A stretch of DNA of 64,000 nt from Comamonas avium (GCF_014836675.1 NZ_JACSQK010000002.1:496001-560000), one strand, 5' to 3'. Counted from the first letter of the stretch, positions 44,420-54,017 are shown. Notes: generated by a model not told the origin, from the sequence alone. Program-made: numbers and translations.

Positions 44420-45727
44420 TTAGCCTTGCAGCAGCTGAAGCACGTTTTGCGGGATCTGGTTGGCTTGCGCCACCATCGCTGTGCCAGCTTGCTGCAGAAT
44501 CTGTGTGCGGCTCAGGTTGGCAGTTTCAGCCGCAAAATCGGCGTCAATGATACGACCGCGTGCGGCAGAGAGATTTTCTACCTGAATGTCGATGTTGTTC
44601 ACCGTATTCTCAAACCGGGCCTGTACTGCGCCCAGTGTGGCGCGCGCACCGTTGACCTGGTCAACTGCGCTGTCAATCTTCTTGAGCGCCACCCATGCGC
44701 CCGACTGGGTGCTGACATCCACATCTTCAATGCCGCGCGCATCCATCACTGAGCTTGCGCCAGCAGTACCACCGGCGATGTTAATGTTCGCAGTGTCTAA
44801 GCCAGTCATTGCGGCTGTAAAGTCTGCCCCGGGGCTGCCAAATGTTCCTGTGGGATCAGCTGGATCAGTAATGCTGCCAAACTGAACTTGTACGGGGCCG
44901 CCATTGGCGTCAAGCTTTTCAGACATGAACTCGACTTTATAGTTTTCGGTGCCCTCAATCTTGGTCAAATACGCACTGACACCTGTATCAGCGCTCTTTT
45001 TATTGATGGCTTCTACCACTTGGCCCAAACGCTGTTGGGGGCTGTCCGCGGCAGGCAGCTTGCCCAAGGACACGGTGGTCGTGGTGCCGCCAGAAGTGAT
45101 CTGAATGCCAATGTCTCCTACCGACGGTACGGTGAAATCCGCCAAAGGCTGTCCTGCCGCGATCGGAGTGGCTGTTCCAACGCTTGCTTCTTCGGTTTTG
45201 GCATACGACACCGATGACAGCTGTGACGAGCGTGTATCTACCAGTGCGCCCAGCGTGATGTTGTCACCTGAATTAGCGCCGACCTGAAAGACGGCGCCAG
45301 CAAAGCTGCCGTCCAAAATTTTGGTGCCGTTGAAGTTGGTTTGCTTGGCCACCCGGTCAATTTCAGCGCTGAGCTGGCTGACTTCAGCCTGCAGTGCCTT
45401 GCGGTCGCTGGCGCTGTTGGTGGCGTTACCGGCCTGCACAGCCAATTCACGCATGCGCTGCAGCATGTCCCCCACCTTGCCCAGCGCGCCTTCGGCGGTC
45501 TGCGCTAGCGAGATGCCGTCGTTGGCATTACGCGAGGCCACTGTCAGGCCTTTGACTTGGGTATTCATGCGCTCAGCAATTGCCAGGCCAGCCGCATCGT
45601 CCTTGGCGCTGTTGACGCGCAGGCCAGACGACAGGCGCTGCATGGTCGTGTTGAGAGACTGGCCCGACAGCGCAAGGTTACGCTGCGCGTTGATCGAGGC
45701 GATGTTGGTGTTGATAGTTGCGGCCAT
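44420..45727 (-). CDS. fliC: Flagellin 1
   Basis: The 435-residue protein has the full flagellin core. The N-terminus is [20 protein letters not shown], then [20 protein letters not shown]. The C-terminus has [20 protein letters not shown] and ends [12 protein letters not shown]. The centre (about 180-330) is variable. It is less similar to the other two flagellins than they are to each other ([30 protein letters not shown]). A good AAAGGA site precedes it. It is on the minus strand, divergent from flagellin 2 and directly upstream of the glycosylation array. Exported and built into the filament with FliD and FliS. Confidence 0.96.
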   Translation of the reverse strand: MAATINTNIASINAQRNLALSGQSLNTTMQRLSSGLRVNSAKDDAAGLAIAERMNTQVKGLTVASRNANDGISLAQTAEGALGKVGDMLQRMRELAVQAGNATNSASDRKALQAEVSQLSAEIDRVAKQTNFNGTKILDGSFAGAVFQVGANSGDNITLGALVDTRSSQLSSVSYAKTEEASVGTATPIAAGQPLADFTVPSVGDIGIQITSGGTTTTVSLGKLPAADSPQQRLGQVVEAINKKSADTGVSAYLTKIEGTENYKVEFMSEKLDANGGPVQVQFGSITDPADPTGTFGSPGADFTAAMTGLDTANINIAGGTAGASSVMDARGIEDVDVSTQSGAWVALKKIDSAVDQVNGARATLGAVQARFENTVNNIDIQVENLSAARGRIIDADFAAETANLSRTQILQQAGTAMVAQANQIPQNVLQLLQG

Positions 45728-45804
45728 TGCTGTGTTTCCTTTGGAAAAGCGGGTTGCTTTGCATCGCTACAGGCACCATAGGCACGAATACGTAGCAGGC
45801 AACG

Positions 45805-45831
45805 CTAGCGATGGGGACGATTCTTCCTTGA
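45805..45831 (-). promoter_or_regulatory. Weak sigma-28-type candidate for flagellin 1
   Basis: On the minus strand TCAAGGAA, an 11-base spacer and ATCGCTAG can be read. The spacing is right and the -35 good, but the -10 matches only about half the consensus. Confidence 0.35.
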
Positions 45832-45955
45832 CAACGCCATCCACATACCGTGAATAAGCGCTTGGTTTACCTACTTTCTTGGGGCTTTGCATGCAGTGAT
45901 CACTGGCGGTGATGCCATTCCTCAGAGGGAAGTTGGGGAGTAATGAAAAAAAAGC

Positions 45956-45982
45956 TAAAGAAAAAAAATAGTGATCCGATAA
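45956..45982 (+). promoter_or_regulatory. Sigma-28-type promoter of flagellin 2
   Basis: TAAAGAAA (45956-45963), an 11-base spacer and TCCGATAA (45975-45982) match the FliA consensus at nearly all positions. It lies about 136 bases in front of the flagellin 2 start. Confidence 0.8.
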
Positions 45983-46118
45983 CAGTCTTGTACGGAGCAG
46001 GCATGCAGCACTTAACCAAAGAAGCGCTGCCAACTAAGGCACATAGAGGCCTGAGGCCATGCTCCGGCAGACCAAGCAATCATTCATTGAACACCGTTAG
46101 CACGTAAGGAATCGCATC

Positions 46119-47369
46119 ATGGCCATGACCATCAACACCAACGTCGTCTCGATCAACGCACAACGCAACCTGGGCCTGTCCGGTAGCACGCTGAGCACCT
46201 CCATGCAGCGTCTGTCTTCGGGCCTGCGTGTCAACAGCGCCAAGGACGATGCGGCTGGCCTGGCCATTGCTGAGCGCATGAATACCCAGACACGTGGTCT
46301 GACTGTGGCTGCTCGCAATGCCAACGACGGCATCTCGCTGGCCCAGACCGCTGAAGGCGCACTGGGCAAGGTGGGTGACATGCTGCAGCGCATGCGTGAC
46401 CTGGCCGTGCAGTCGAGCAACGCCACCAACAGCAAGAGCGACCGTGAAGCTCTGCAGGCTGAGCTGTCTCAGCTGCGTGGTGAAGTGGACCGTGTTGCCA
46501 AGACCACTACGTTCAACGGCTCCAAGCTGCTGGAAGGCAGCTTCACCGGCGGTGTGTTCCAGGTGGGCGCCAACGCCGGCGACAACATCACTGTCGGCGC
46601 ATTGAGCGATGTACGTGCTGACAAGCTGGGTACTTCGGTGTATGGATCTGGCGAGATTGCCGCTACGGATGTGACGGGTGCAGCAGGCATGTTCGGCACT
46701 GGTGCAACCGCCAGCATGACCGCTGCGGATACGACCATCAGCATCACAGGTGCAGGCGCAGGTGCCGTTGCCCAAACGGTGACTATCAAGGCTGATGCCA
46801 ATATGACGGCCGAGCAGGCTTTGGGTAAGGCTGTCGAGGCGATCAACTCCAAGACTGCAGACACAGGCGTAACAGCGTTCATCGAGAAGAACGCCGCAGG
46901 TGTCAATCAGATTCAATTCCGTGCTACCGCTGACAAGGCTGGTGAAGTTGACACCATTGCCATCACTTACAGCCGTGGCGCAGACGTGACCGGTGTTGGT
47001 GGAGGTACTTTGGTGGCTGCTGGAGCGATTGACGATATTGCTGCGGGCCAGGAAAAAGGTATTGATGGGATTGACATCAGCACCCAATCTGGCGCATGGG
47101 AAGCCTTGCAGCGTATCGACAAATCGATTGACCAGGTCAGCTCCGCACGTGCTCAGCTGGGCGCTATCCAGACACGTTTTGAAAAGTCGATCGAGAACAT
47201 CGACATCCAGAACGAAAACATCACTGCAGCACGCGGTCGCATCATCGATGCTGACTTCGCTTCGGAAACAGCCAACCTGAGCCGCTCGCAAATCCTGCAG
47301 CAAGCCGGTACAGCCATGGTGGCCCAGGCCAACCAGTTGCCTCAGCAAGTGCTGAGCCTGCTCCAGTAA
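46119..47369 (+). CDS. fliC: Flagellin 2
   Basis: The 416-residue protein starts [20 protein letters not shown] and ends [18 protein letters not shown]. Its first ~165 residues differ from flagellin 3 at only three positions, and the C-terminal ~70 residues are nearly the same. The centre (about 170-340) differs and is rich in Ala, Thr and Gly. A clear AAGGA site and a sigma-28-type promoter precede it, and a 12-base hairpin follows. The long minus-strand frame over it is a codon-bias shadow. Confidence 0.96.
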   Translation: MAMTINTNVVSINAQRNLGLSGSTLSTSMQRLSSGLRVNSAKDDAAGLAIAERMNTQTRGLTVAARNANDGISLAQTAEGALGKVGDMLQRMRDLAVQSSNATNSKSDREALQAELSQLRGEVDRVAKTTTFNGSKLLEGSFTGGVFQVGANAGDNITVGALSDVRADKLGTSVYGSGEIAATDVTGAAGMFGTGATASMTAADTTISITGAGAGAVAQTVTIKADANMTAEQALGKAVEAINSKTADTGVTAFIEKNAAGVNQIQFRATADKAGEVDTIAITYSRGADVTGVGGGTLVAAGAIDDIAAGQEKGIDGIDISTQSGAWEALQRIDKSIDQVSSARAQLGAIQTRFEKSIENIDIQNENITAARGRIIDADFASETANLSRSQILQQAGTAMVAQANQLPQQVLSLLQ

Positions 47370-47375
47370 CAAGAC

Positions 47376-47416
47376 AGCGAACGTGTCAGGGCCTCTCTGC
47401 CAGACACGTTCGCTTT
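47376..47416 (+). terminator. Terminator of flagellin 2
   Basis: AGCGAACGTGTC (47376-47387) pairs perfectly with GACACGTTCGCT (47403-47414) across a 15-base loop. Only a short T-run follows. Confidence 0.75.
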
Positions 47417-47590
47417 ACCAAACATGGGCCATGCGCAATACCTGAACGTGCGGCGCAAGGCTCTTGAAGAACGGGTAGTCAACTGCCTGATAAAGAAGGT
47501 CTGGAGGCTTTGTATGCAGGGTTTTTCCTTGTGCGGGGATCGCCAGAACCGTCAATTACAGAGTGAGCGTTAGTTAAAAGGGGAAATCAA

Positions 47591-48826
47591 ATGGCAATGA
47601 CCATCAACACCAATGTTGTGTCCATCAATGCACAACGCAACCTGGGGCTGTCTGGCGGTTCGCTGAGCACTTCCATGCAGCGTCTGTCTTCGGGCCTGCG
47701 TGTTAACAGCGCCAAGGACGATGCGGCTGGCCTGGCAATTGCTGAGCGCATGAGCACCCAGACACGTGGTCTGACTGTGGCTGCCCGCAATGCCAACGAT
47801 GGCATCTCGCTGGCACAAACGGCAGAAGGCGCGCTGGGCAAGGTGGGCGACATGCTGCAGCGCATGCGTGACCTGGCTGTGCAGTCGAGCAATGCAACCA
47901 ACAGCAAGAGCGACCGTGAAGCTCTGCAGGCTGAGCTGTCTCAACTGCGTGGTGAAGTGGACCGTGTGGCCAAGACCACTACGTTCAACGGCTCCAAGCT
48001 GCTGGAAGGTAGCTTCACTGGCGGCGTGTTCCAAGTGGGTGCGAACGCGGGTGACAACATTACCGTAGGTGCATTGGGCGATACGCGTGTGGACAAGCTG
48101 GGTAATTCCATCTACGGCAAGGCTGATGCCGTTGACGTCGATTTGGTGAAGGGTAATACGGCTGCTGGTTTGTATGGCACAGGTACGACTGCCATGACTG
48201 CTGCAGACACCACCATCACGATTACGGGCTCTAACGGCACTGCAGTCACCGCGACTGTCAAGAAAGATGCCAACATGACGGCGGATCAGGCCTTGGGTAA
48301 GGTCGTTGAAGCCATCAACTCCAAGACGGCAGACACTGGTGTGACCGCTTTCCTGGAAAAGAACGCGACTTCTGGCGATATGGAAATCAACTTCCGCGCT
48401 ACCGCTGATAAAGAGAGTGAACTGGCGGCCATTGAAGTCAAGGCTCAGGTGACGGGCGGTGCAGAAATTGAATTGGTAGCGGCCAATGCCATGGCTACCA
48501 ACGCTGGTGGCGTAGGTATCGATAAGCTCGATATCGGTACCCAGTCTGGTGCATGGGAAGCGCTGCAGCGTATTGACAAAGCGATTGACTCGGTCAGTTC
48601 CGCTCGTGGCGAGCTGGGTGCTATCCAGACCCGTTTCGAGAAGGCTGTTGAGAACATCGACATCCAGAACGAAAACATCACTGCCGCTCGTGGTCGCATC
48701 ATTGATGCTGACTTCGCTTCTGAAACAGCCAACCTGAGCCGTTCGCAGATTCTGCAGCAAGCTGGTACGGCCATGGTGGCCCAGGCCAACCAGTTGCCAC
48801 AGAACGTGCTGAGCCTGCTGCGTTAA
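47591..48826 (+). CDS. fliC: Flagellin 3
   Basis: The 411-residue protein has the same ends as flagellin 2: [20 protein letters not shown] at the start and [14 protein letters not shown] at the end. Its central region (about 170-335) is its own. The sequence before it (47417-47590) does not show a clear sigma-28 site, unlike flagellin 2. A bipartite hairpin region follows. The tandem arrangement suggests duplication with later gene conversion at the ends. Confidence 0.96.
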   Translation: MAMTINTNVVSINAQRNLGLSGGSLSTSMQRLSSGLRVNSAKDDAAGLAIAERMSTQTRGLTVAARNANDGISLAQTAEGALGKVGDMLQRMRDLAVQSSNATNSKSDREALQAELSQLRGEVDRVAKTTTFNGSKLLEGSFTGGVFQVGANAGDNITVGALGDTRVDKLGNSIYGKADAVDVDLVKGNTAAGLYGTGTTAMTAADTTITITGSNGTAVTATVKKDANMTADQALGKVVEAINSKTADTGVTAFLEKNATSGDMEINFRATADKESELAAIEVKAQVTGGAEIELVAANAMATNAGGVGIDKLDIGTQSGAWEALQRIDKAIDSVSSARGELGAIQTRFEKAVENIDIQNENITAARGRIIDADFASETANLSRSQILQQAGTAMVAQANQLPQNVLSLLR

Positions 48827-48837
48827 TCACGGTTTCT

Positions 48838-48869
48838 GTCCATTCGGCTCCCATGGGGGCTGGATGGAC
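48838..48869 (+). other. Stem-loop directly after flagellin 3
   Basis: GTCCATTCGGCTCCC pairs with GGGGCTGGATGGAC across an ATG loop, with a few non-Watson-Crick pairs. No T-run follows, so it may stabilise the mRNA end rather than terminate. Confidence 0.55.
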
Positions 48870-48899
48870 GGAGCGAATGAACGTTTTGCTTTTAATGGC

Positions 48900-48930
48900 A
48901 GCCTTGTGCAGACAAGGCTGTCTTTTTTTT
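48900..48930 (+). terminator. Terminator of flagellin 3
   Basis: AGCCTTG-TGCAGA-CAAGGCT (48900-48919) is followed by GTC and eight T. This is a standard intrinsic terminator. Confidence 0.9.
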
Positions 48931-49032
48931 GGTTTCTATCTTGGTAGCGCTTGAGTTGTCTGCTTTTTTTTCTGCGTGAAATAATGCTTTTTTTGCCTTG
49001 ACTGGCGGTAGCTGTGGGGCTGTCAAAACATC

Positions 49033-49059
49033 TCAAGTTTTGCCATGGCGTGTCGATAC
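49033..49059 (+). promoter_or_regulatory. Sigma-28-type promoter of fliD
   Basis: TCAAGTTT (49033-49040), an 11-base spacer and GTCGATAC (49052-49059) fit the FliA consensus well. It is about 185 bases in front of fliD. Confidence 0.75.
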
Positions 49060-49244
49060 ATCAGTCATGACGAGGGGCGTTGCGCTGTGCTCGTAAGTCG
49101 GATGGATTGGCGGGTGCTACAGGTTTTGTTTGGGCTTTTGCGTCTGAACGGCTTGCGTCACAATAAGCGGCGGTGCAAGCTGTCTGCTCAGGGTGACGCG
49201 ACACCTCAGGCAAAACGTCGCACTTTATTCAGGAGGTTTTCACC

Positions 49245-50627
49245 ATGGCAATTTCATCAGCGGGTATCGGCAGTGGTCTTAATGTTGCAGAGATCGTTGA
49301 AAAAATGGTGGCTGCCGAGAAAACCCCACTGAAAAAGCTGGAGACGCGCGCCGAAGGAATTCAGACCCAGATTTCGACCTACGGCGAGATCAAGTCGCTG
49401 ACATCGACGCTGGGCGATATCGTTTCCAAGCTGGCGCGAGACAGTGCCTGGAACACGGTGAATATCAGCTCCAGCAATTCCACCCTCTCAGGGGTGATGA
49501 CAGGAATTGCCACGCCTGGTACTTACAACATCAAAGTGACCCAGCTGGCGCAGTCGCAAACCACGGTCATTGGTGGTGCAGGTGCTGCAGCATTGGCCAA
49601 AGATGAATCCATGGGCAGCTCAGGAAAAATGAAGCTCACCATGGGAACGACGACCAAGGAAATTGATATTTCCAGCTCTGACACCCTGACGCAGATCGCC
49701 GCCAAGGTGAATGAGGCGGGCATGGGCATTCAGGCTTCCGTGATCACGGATGTGGACGGCAAAGAGCGCTTGATGATGCGTTCCAAGGAAAGCGGTACAG
49801 ATAAGGCGTTCAGTGTCGATATTGATGCTTCACTGACCAAGCTGGGGCAAAACCAGGCCCAGGCGGCACAAAATGCCAAGGTCGAGTTGAATGGCGTGGT
49901 GGTGGAGTCGAGCTCCAATACGTTTGCCAACACCATTCCGGGTTTGTCCTTTACTGCATCTGAAGTGACGGCGAATGCCGCGACGCTGACGGTCAAGGCC
50001 GACACCGAGACGATGAAGAAGAACATCAAGGAGTTTGTAGATGCCTACAACGCCTTGAATGATCTGTTGTCCAAATCCACCAAGGGCTTGCGCACAGAGG
50101 CGGGCAAAGTGGATGAGGCTGCGCAAAGTACGGGCGCCGGCGTGTTGCAAGGTGATAGCGCCACGGTAAGTTTGCAAAACTCGCTGCGTATGCTGACCAT
50201 GGGTGTGTCTGGAACCAGCGGTGCGTTCAAGAGCTTGTCTTCCATCGGTATTCAGATGCTGGAAGGCGGCAAGTTGTCGGTGGATGAAACCAAGCTGGAT
50301 AAAGCAATTGTTTCTGTAGACGACCTGCGCGGGCTGTTTGCGGAAAAAGCAGATTCCATGGGGCAAAACGGTGGCATTGCGGTGAACTTCAAGGCTTTCA
50401 CCGACAAGCTGCTGGCCTATGAGGGCACACTCAACGGCAAGGATGATGCGTTGAAAAAAGCACTCAAAAGCAATGGCGCAGAACAAGCCAAGGTGAATGA
50501 TCGTGCGCAGGCGCTGGAAGAGCGGCTGTACAAGCAGTACACGGCGCTGGATGTGAAGATGTCTTCGCTCAACGCGTTGGATTCCTACGTCTCGCAGATG
50601 GTGACGAGCTGGAACCAGTCCAAGTAA
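49245..50627 (+). CDS. fliD: Flagellar filament cap protein FliD (HAP2)
   Basis: The 460-residue protein starts AISSAGIGSGLNVAEIVEKM, the FliD N-terminal pattern, followed by TPLKKLETRAEGIQTQISTYG. The C-terminus has RLYKQYTALDVKMSSLNALD and a coiled coil. A perfect AGGAGG site lies 8 bases upstream. It caps the filament and helps flagellin polymerise. fliS and fliT follow on the same strand. Confidence 0.97.
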   Translation: MAISSAGIGSGLNVAEIVEKMVAAEKTPLKKLETRAEGIQTQISTYGEIKSLTSTLGDIVSKLARDSAWNTVNISSSNSTLSGVMTGIATPGTYNIKVTQLAQSQTTVIGGAGAAALAKDESMGSSGKMKLTMGTTTKEIDISSSDTLTQIAAKVNEAGMGIQASVITDVDGKERLMMRSKESGTDKAFSVDIDASLTKLGQNQAQAAQNAKVELNGVVVESSSNTFANTIPGLSFTASEVTANAATLTVKADTETMKKNIKEFVDAYNALNDLLSKSTKGLRTEAGKVDEAAQSTGAGVLQGDSATVSLQNSLRMLTMGVSGTSGAFKSLSSIGIQMLEGGKLSVDETKLDKAIVSVDDLRGLFAEKADSMGQNGGIAVNFKAFTDKLLAYEGTLNGKDDALKKALKSNGAEQAKVNDRAQALEERLYKQYTALDVKMSSLNALDSYVSQMVTSWNQSK

Positions 50628-50744
50628 CGTCGCAAGGACCAAAGTCGGACACGCTTGAGTATTCGACGGACCAATTTTCTGAATGGGCGTGTGATCCCTG
50701 CGACAGGCAGGCCAGGCGTCATAGAACAAGAGTTAAGGATCAAC

Positions 50745-51155
50745 ATGTTTTCATCTCCAGGTTTTAGCAAGGCCAATACCTACCGCCAGGTGGGCGCGCA
50801 TTCGGGTGTGGAGAACGCTTCGCCGCACCAGTTGATCCAGATGTTGTTCGATGGTCTTTTCCAGTCCCTTAATGCCACGCGCGGCGCGATGGAGCGCGGT
50901 GATGTGGAGGAAAAAGGTCGCCATATCAACAAATCTGTGCGCATTTTGCAAGAGGGCCTGGTGCTGGGCCTGGACCTTGAAAAGGGCGGTGAATTGGCTG
51001 CTAATTTGCGGCTGCTTTATGACTATTCTGTGGCCCAATTAACGAAAGCCAATGCCCACAATGATGTGGTTTTGGTGGAAGAAGTTATTAAGCTTTTGCA
51101 GCCCGTGGCGCAAGGCTGGAAAGAAATTGGACCCACTGCGAATCAAACCGTGTGA
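50745..51155 (+). CDS. fliS: Flagellin export chaperone FliS
   Basis: From the ATG at 50745, with an AAGGA-type site just upstream, the protein is 136 residues. NTYRQVGAHSGVENASPHQL and IQMLFDGLFQSLNATRGAM are typical FliS helices. The end has LYDYSVAQLTKANAHNDVV. It binds the flagellin C-terminus in the cytoplasm. A longer frame from a TTG was rejected. Confidence 0.95.
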   Translation: MFSSPGFSKANTYRQVGAHSGVENASPHQLIQMLFDGLFQSLNATRGAMERGDVEEKGRHINKSVRILQEGLVLGLDLEKGGELAANLRLLYDYSVAQLTKANAHNDVVLVEEVIKLLQPVAQGWKEIGPTANQTV

Positions 51156-51165
51156 GGTGGTGGCT

Positions 51166-51471
51166 GTGCAGGAGAACAGATTGCTTGATTACTACAAGGC
51201 TATTGAGGCAAAGAGCGCTCAGATGTTGTCCGCTGCCATTCAACAGAACTGGGATTCTGTGATGGAGTGCGAAAGATCGTGTGCGGTGCTGATTGGTGAA
51301 TTGCGCGTGCAATCCCATGAGGTGCAATTGACGGCACTGCAGCGCAAAGAAAAGACACGCATCATGCAGAGCATTTTGCGCAATGATGCACAAATTCGTG
51401 TGCTGGCCGAACCGTGGCTGGCAACGCTGGAGCACATGGGCAAAATGCCTGCAACCTCTGCGCTGCACTGA
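51166..51471 (+). CDS. fliT: FliT-like flagellar chaperone
   Basis: A GTG at 51166 with an AGGTGG site before it gives 101 residues. LLDYYKAIEAKSAQMLSAAI and LQRKEKTRIMQSILRNDAQI are helical and fit FliT in sequence and position after fliS. Other GTG starts at 51157 and 51160 cannot be excluded. FliT binds FliD in export and, in some bacteria, the master regulator. Its length is slightly below the usual 110-120. Confidence 0.78.
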   Translation: MQENRLLDYYKAIEAKSAQMLSAAIQQNWDSVMECERSCAVLIGELRVQSHEVQLTALQRKEKTRIMQSILRNDAQIRVLAEPWLATLEHMGKMPATSALH

Positions 51472-51512
51472 GTCATTACGTTGTTATCGCGATACCCTCC
51501 AAGGTTTTGCGA

Positions 51513-51546
51513 AAGCCCATTTGCCGCAAGGTGAATGGGCTTTTTT
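51513..51546 (+). terminator. Terminator after fliT
   Basis: AAGCCCATT pairs with AATGGGCTT across a 12-base loop. Six T follow. Standard intrinsic terminator. Confidence 0.9.
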
Positions 51547-51570
51547 ATTGGCGCAGGCAGGACTGTTTTA

Positions 51571-51659
51571 ATTGCATAGCTGTTAGCGCTTATGTATCAA
51601 TGATTTCAATGCTAAATAGTGCTGAAGTCCTTGTATATATTGCGCTGCTAGCTCACTTT
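51571..51659. repeat. Dispersed palindromic repeat (family 1), copy R5
   Basis: The left arm ATTGCATAGCTGTTAGCGCT, extending as TATG, and the right arm ATATATTGCGCTGCTAGCTC are imperfect reverse complements. It contains TGCTGAAGTCCTT, a 13-base string also found in the hairpin at 63557-63569. Confidence 0.7.
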
Positions 51660-51718
51660 ATCTATATCTTGAAGGTGTTGAACCACGCTATGCGCGAGAT
51701 GTCCGCACGTATGCAGGC

Positions 51719-51750
51719 AAAAAAAAGACCGCAACCCGAAGGGTGCGGCC
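51719..51750 (-). terminator. Terminator after fliE
   Basis: On the minus strand GGCCGCACCC-TTC-GGGTTGCGGTC forms a stem with one bulge, followed by seven or more T. It ends the fliE transcript. Confidence 0.85.
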
Positions 51751-51753
51751 ATA

Positions 51754-51771
51754 AATTACAGAGTGAGCGTT
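51754..51771. repeat. 18-base sequence shared with 47554-47571
   Basis: AATTACAGAGTGAGCGTT is identical at 47554-47571, about 20 bases before the flagellin 3 start, and here, between fliT and fliE. No function is apparent. Confidence 0.6.
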
Positions 51772-51821
51772 GGGGCCTGTTGCTGGCCACGGGGGGGCGA
51801 GCAACATGCACAAGCAGGTGC

Positions 51822-52145
51822 TCAGACCTGCATGTTCATGACGTCGGTATAAGCCTGAACCAGGCGGTTGCGGACATGCAAGGTGGCTTGAAAGCCGATT
51901 TGTGCTTTTTGCATGGCAACCATGGTTTCTTCCAGGCTGACCGAGGGGTTTTCCAGCTGCACTTCTTTTTGCAGATGGGTGGAGTGGTTTTGCGCGGTGC
52001 TCACCGAGCGCAGCGCGTTTTCAAGTGCGGAGCTAAAACCATGGCCTTCAGCTTCTGCGGTTTGCACAGGTTTGGTCAACCGCTGGGCCATGTCGCTGGA
52101 CAGTGTGGTCAACGGTGAGGTAGCGCTATGAAGTCGAAGGTCCAT
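51822..52145 (-). CDS. fliE: Flagellar MS-ring/rod adapter FliE
   Basis: From the ATG at 52145, with an AAGGA site about 8 bases upstream, the protein is 107 residues. NALRSVSTAQNHSTHLQKEV and MVAMQKAQIGFQATLHVRNR, ending VQAYTDVMNMQV, are FliE signatures. It joins the MS ring to the rod. It is a single gene divergent from fliF. The long frame continuing upstream over fliF is a shadow. Confidence 0.94.
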   Translation of the reverse strand: MDLRLHSATSPLTTLSSDMAQRLTKPVQTAEAEGHGFSSALENALRSVSTAQNHSTHLQKEVQLENPSVSLEETMVAMQKAQIGFQATLHVRNRLVQAYTDVMNMQV

Positions 52146-52328
52146 GATGTGTTTCCTTGATCTCTTTATGTGATCGATGGCGCAATCGTAGGCAATTGCA
52201 AACAAAGCATCTGCGCAAATAAGTGGGGAAACGGGCGCTTTATCTGGGGAACGGAAAAGCAGGAAGTTTGAATAATCGGCAACACGTTGGGTTCCGTGTC
52301 GAGCCCAAGCACTCCATCTGGAAAGAAC

Positions 52329-54017
52329 ATGTCTGCTGTTGCCGAAATTCCTGTTGCACAAACTCCGCCCGCCACAAGCCTCAGCGCATGGCCGCAGCGG
52401 GTAGCAAGTCTCGACCGCAACCAGCGCATCATGATTGGCGCGGTGGCCGCTCTGGTTGTGGCTGGTTTGGTGGCTGCCTTGATGTTTAGCCGTCAGCCTG
52501 ATTACCGTGTGCTGTTCACCAATTTGAGTGACAAAGACGGTGGTGCGATCGTGGCGCAGCTGACCACCATGAATGTGCCCTACAAGTACACCGAAGGTGG
52601 CGGCGCCATCATGATCCCCGCAGACAAAATCCACGATGTGCGATTGAAGCTGGCTACGCAGGGCTTGCCAAAGGGCGCAGTCTCGGGCTTTGAGATCATG
52701 GAGGCCAGCAAGTTTGGCATCACACAGTTTCAGGAACGTGTGAACTATCAGCGTGGGCTGGAGGGCGAGCTGACACGCTCGATCCTCGGTTTGTCTGCGG
52801 TGCAAAACGCCCGCGTGCATCTGGCATTGCCCAATCAGAATGGTTTTTTCCGTGAGCAGCAAAAGCCTTCGGCTTCGGTGCTGCTGACGCTGTACCCCGG
52901 CCGCATGCTGGACCGCACGCAGATTGCCGGCATCGTGCATTTGATTGCTTCGAGCGTTCCAGAAATGGTGCCCAGTGCAGTGAGCGTGCTGGATGACTCT
53001 GGCAAGCTGCTCTCGCAAACCACCAACCCAGATGAAAGCCCGGTGAATGTGCAGCAGCTGATGTACCAGCAACAGCTGGAAAAGCAGTACACACAGCGCA
53101 TTCTGGATATTTTGGAGCCCGTGGTTGGTAAGGGTAATGTCAAGGCCCAAGTGACTGCGGAACTGGATTTCTCGCGCTCGGAGTCCACGTCTGAGTTGCA
53201 TGCCCCCAACCAGGGTCAGGCAGCTAGCGCGGTGCGAAGCCAGCAGGTGCTGGAAGCTACCGGTGAAAAAGAACCTGTGCCCCCGACAGGTGTGCCTGGT
53301 GCAACCAGTAACCAGCCACCCCAGACGGCTGCTGCACCGATCAATGGCGCTGCGCAAACACTGCAGGCTGCCAATGGTCAGAACACCAATATCTTGACGA
53401 TTCCTGGCAGCAAGCGTGAATCGGTCACCAACTACGAAGTGGATAAGACGGTTCGAGTGACACGCAACAGCACGGGGTCTATCAAGCGCATGACAGCGGC
53501 TGTGGTGGTCAATTACCTGCCAGGTACCCCGGTGGAGCCAGGTGCGGCAGCCTTGCCGCAGGCCATGTCAGAGGCGCAGCAAGCGCAAATGCTGGCCTTG
53601 GTGCGCGAGACCATTGGTTTCAGTGCTGAGCGCGGCGATTCGGTCAACCTCATGAACACGCCTTTCCAGCAGGAGCTGCGTCTGGCCTCGGATCTGCCGG
53701 TGTGGCAGCAGCCCGAAACCCTGGCATTGGTCAAGTCTGTGCTGTGGCCCGTAGGCCTGGTTCTGGCTGCTTTGATTTTGATGTTTGGTGTGGTGCGACC
53801 CATGCTCAAGGCGCGCAAGAAGAAAGAGCTGGCGCAGCAGCTGGATCTGCTGGAAGCCGAAGAGCTGGAGCGCCCGGCGCTGGCACCACCGGCCAAGCCC
53901 GGAGAGCCCACAGTGGAAGAGTTGCGTTTGGAGCAAGCCCGTGCGCTGGCCAAACAGAATCCGATCGCCGTGGCGAATATCGTCAAGACGTGGGTCAATG
54001 GCGAGAACAGCCACTAA
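52329..54017 (+). CDS. fliF: Flagellar MS-ring protein FliF
   Basis: From the ATG at 52329 the protein is 562 residues. Two membrane segments flank a large periplasmic part: IMIGAVAALVVAGLVAALMF near residue 50 and VLWPVGLVLAALILMFGVV near 475. PDYRVLFTNLSDKDGGAIVA is the FliF ring-building motif. The C-terminal tail that binds FliG ends VANIVKTWVNGENSH. GGAAAG lies just upstream of the start. It is the base of the rotor in the inner membrane and the first gene of fliF-K. Confidence 0.97.
   Translation: MSAVAEIPVAQTPPATSLSAWPQRVASLDRNQRIMIGAVAALVVAGLVAALMFSRQPDYRVLFTNLSDKDGGAIVAQLTTMNVPYKYTEGGGAIMIPADKIHDVRLKLATQGLPKGAVSGFEIMEASKFGITQFQERVNYQRGLEGELTRSILGLSAVQNARVHLALPNQNGFFREQQKPSASVLLTLYPGRMLDRTQIAGIVHLIASSVPEMVPSAVSVLDDSGKLLSQTTNPDESPVNVQQLMYQQQLEKQYTQRILDILEPVVGKGNVKAQVTAELDFSRSESTSELHAPNQGQAASAVRSQQVLEATGEKEPVPPTGVPGATSNQPPQTAAAPINGAAQTLQAANGQNTNILTIPGSKRESVTNYEVDKTVRVTRNSTGSIKRMTAAVVVNYLPGTPVEPGAAALPQAMSEAQQAQMLALVRETIGFSAERGDSVNLMNTPFQQELRLASDLPVWQQPETLALVKSVLWPVGLVLAALILMFGVVRPMLKARKKKELAQQLDLLEAEELERPALAPPAKPGEPTVEELRLEQARALAKQNPIAVANIVKTWVNGENSH

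Larger units (their letters stand above)
45728..46118. other. Flagellin 1 / flagellin 2 divergent promoter region
   Basis: These 391 bases hold no gene. They contain a good sigma-28-type promoter for flagellin 2 (45956-45982) and a weaker minus-strand candidate for flagellin 1 (45805-45831). The leader of flagellin 2 is about 130 bases long. Nothing else was recognised. Confidence 0.6.
48827..49244. other. Intergenic region between flagellin 3 and fliD
   Basis: These 418 bases contain a stem just after the flagellin 3 stop (48838-48869), a classical terminator (48900-48930) and the fliD promoter (49033-49059). No gene was recognised. Confidence 0.6.
51472..51821. other. Intergenic region between fliT and fliE
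   Basis: These 350 bases contain the fliT terminator, a family 1 repeat, the fliE terminator and an 18-base sequence also found before flagellin 3. No gene was recognised. fliT and fliE converge here. Confidence 0.6.

Noticed and set aside
46080-48760. Two long minus-strand frames opposite flagellins 2 and 3 (430 and 396 codons)
   Set aside because: Flagellin codon bias leaves the antisense frame open. The two frames resemble each other only because the flagellins do.
51822-53357. 511-codon minus-strand frame containing fliE
   Set aside because: Only the last 107 codons are FliE. The remainder is antisense to fliF. A good ribosome-binding site supports the ATG at 52145.
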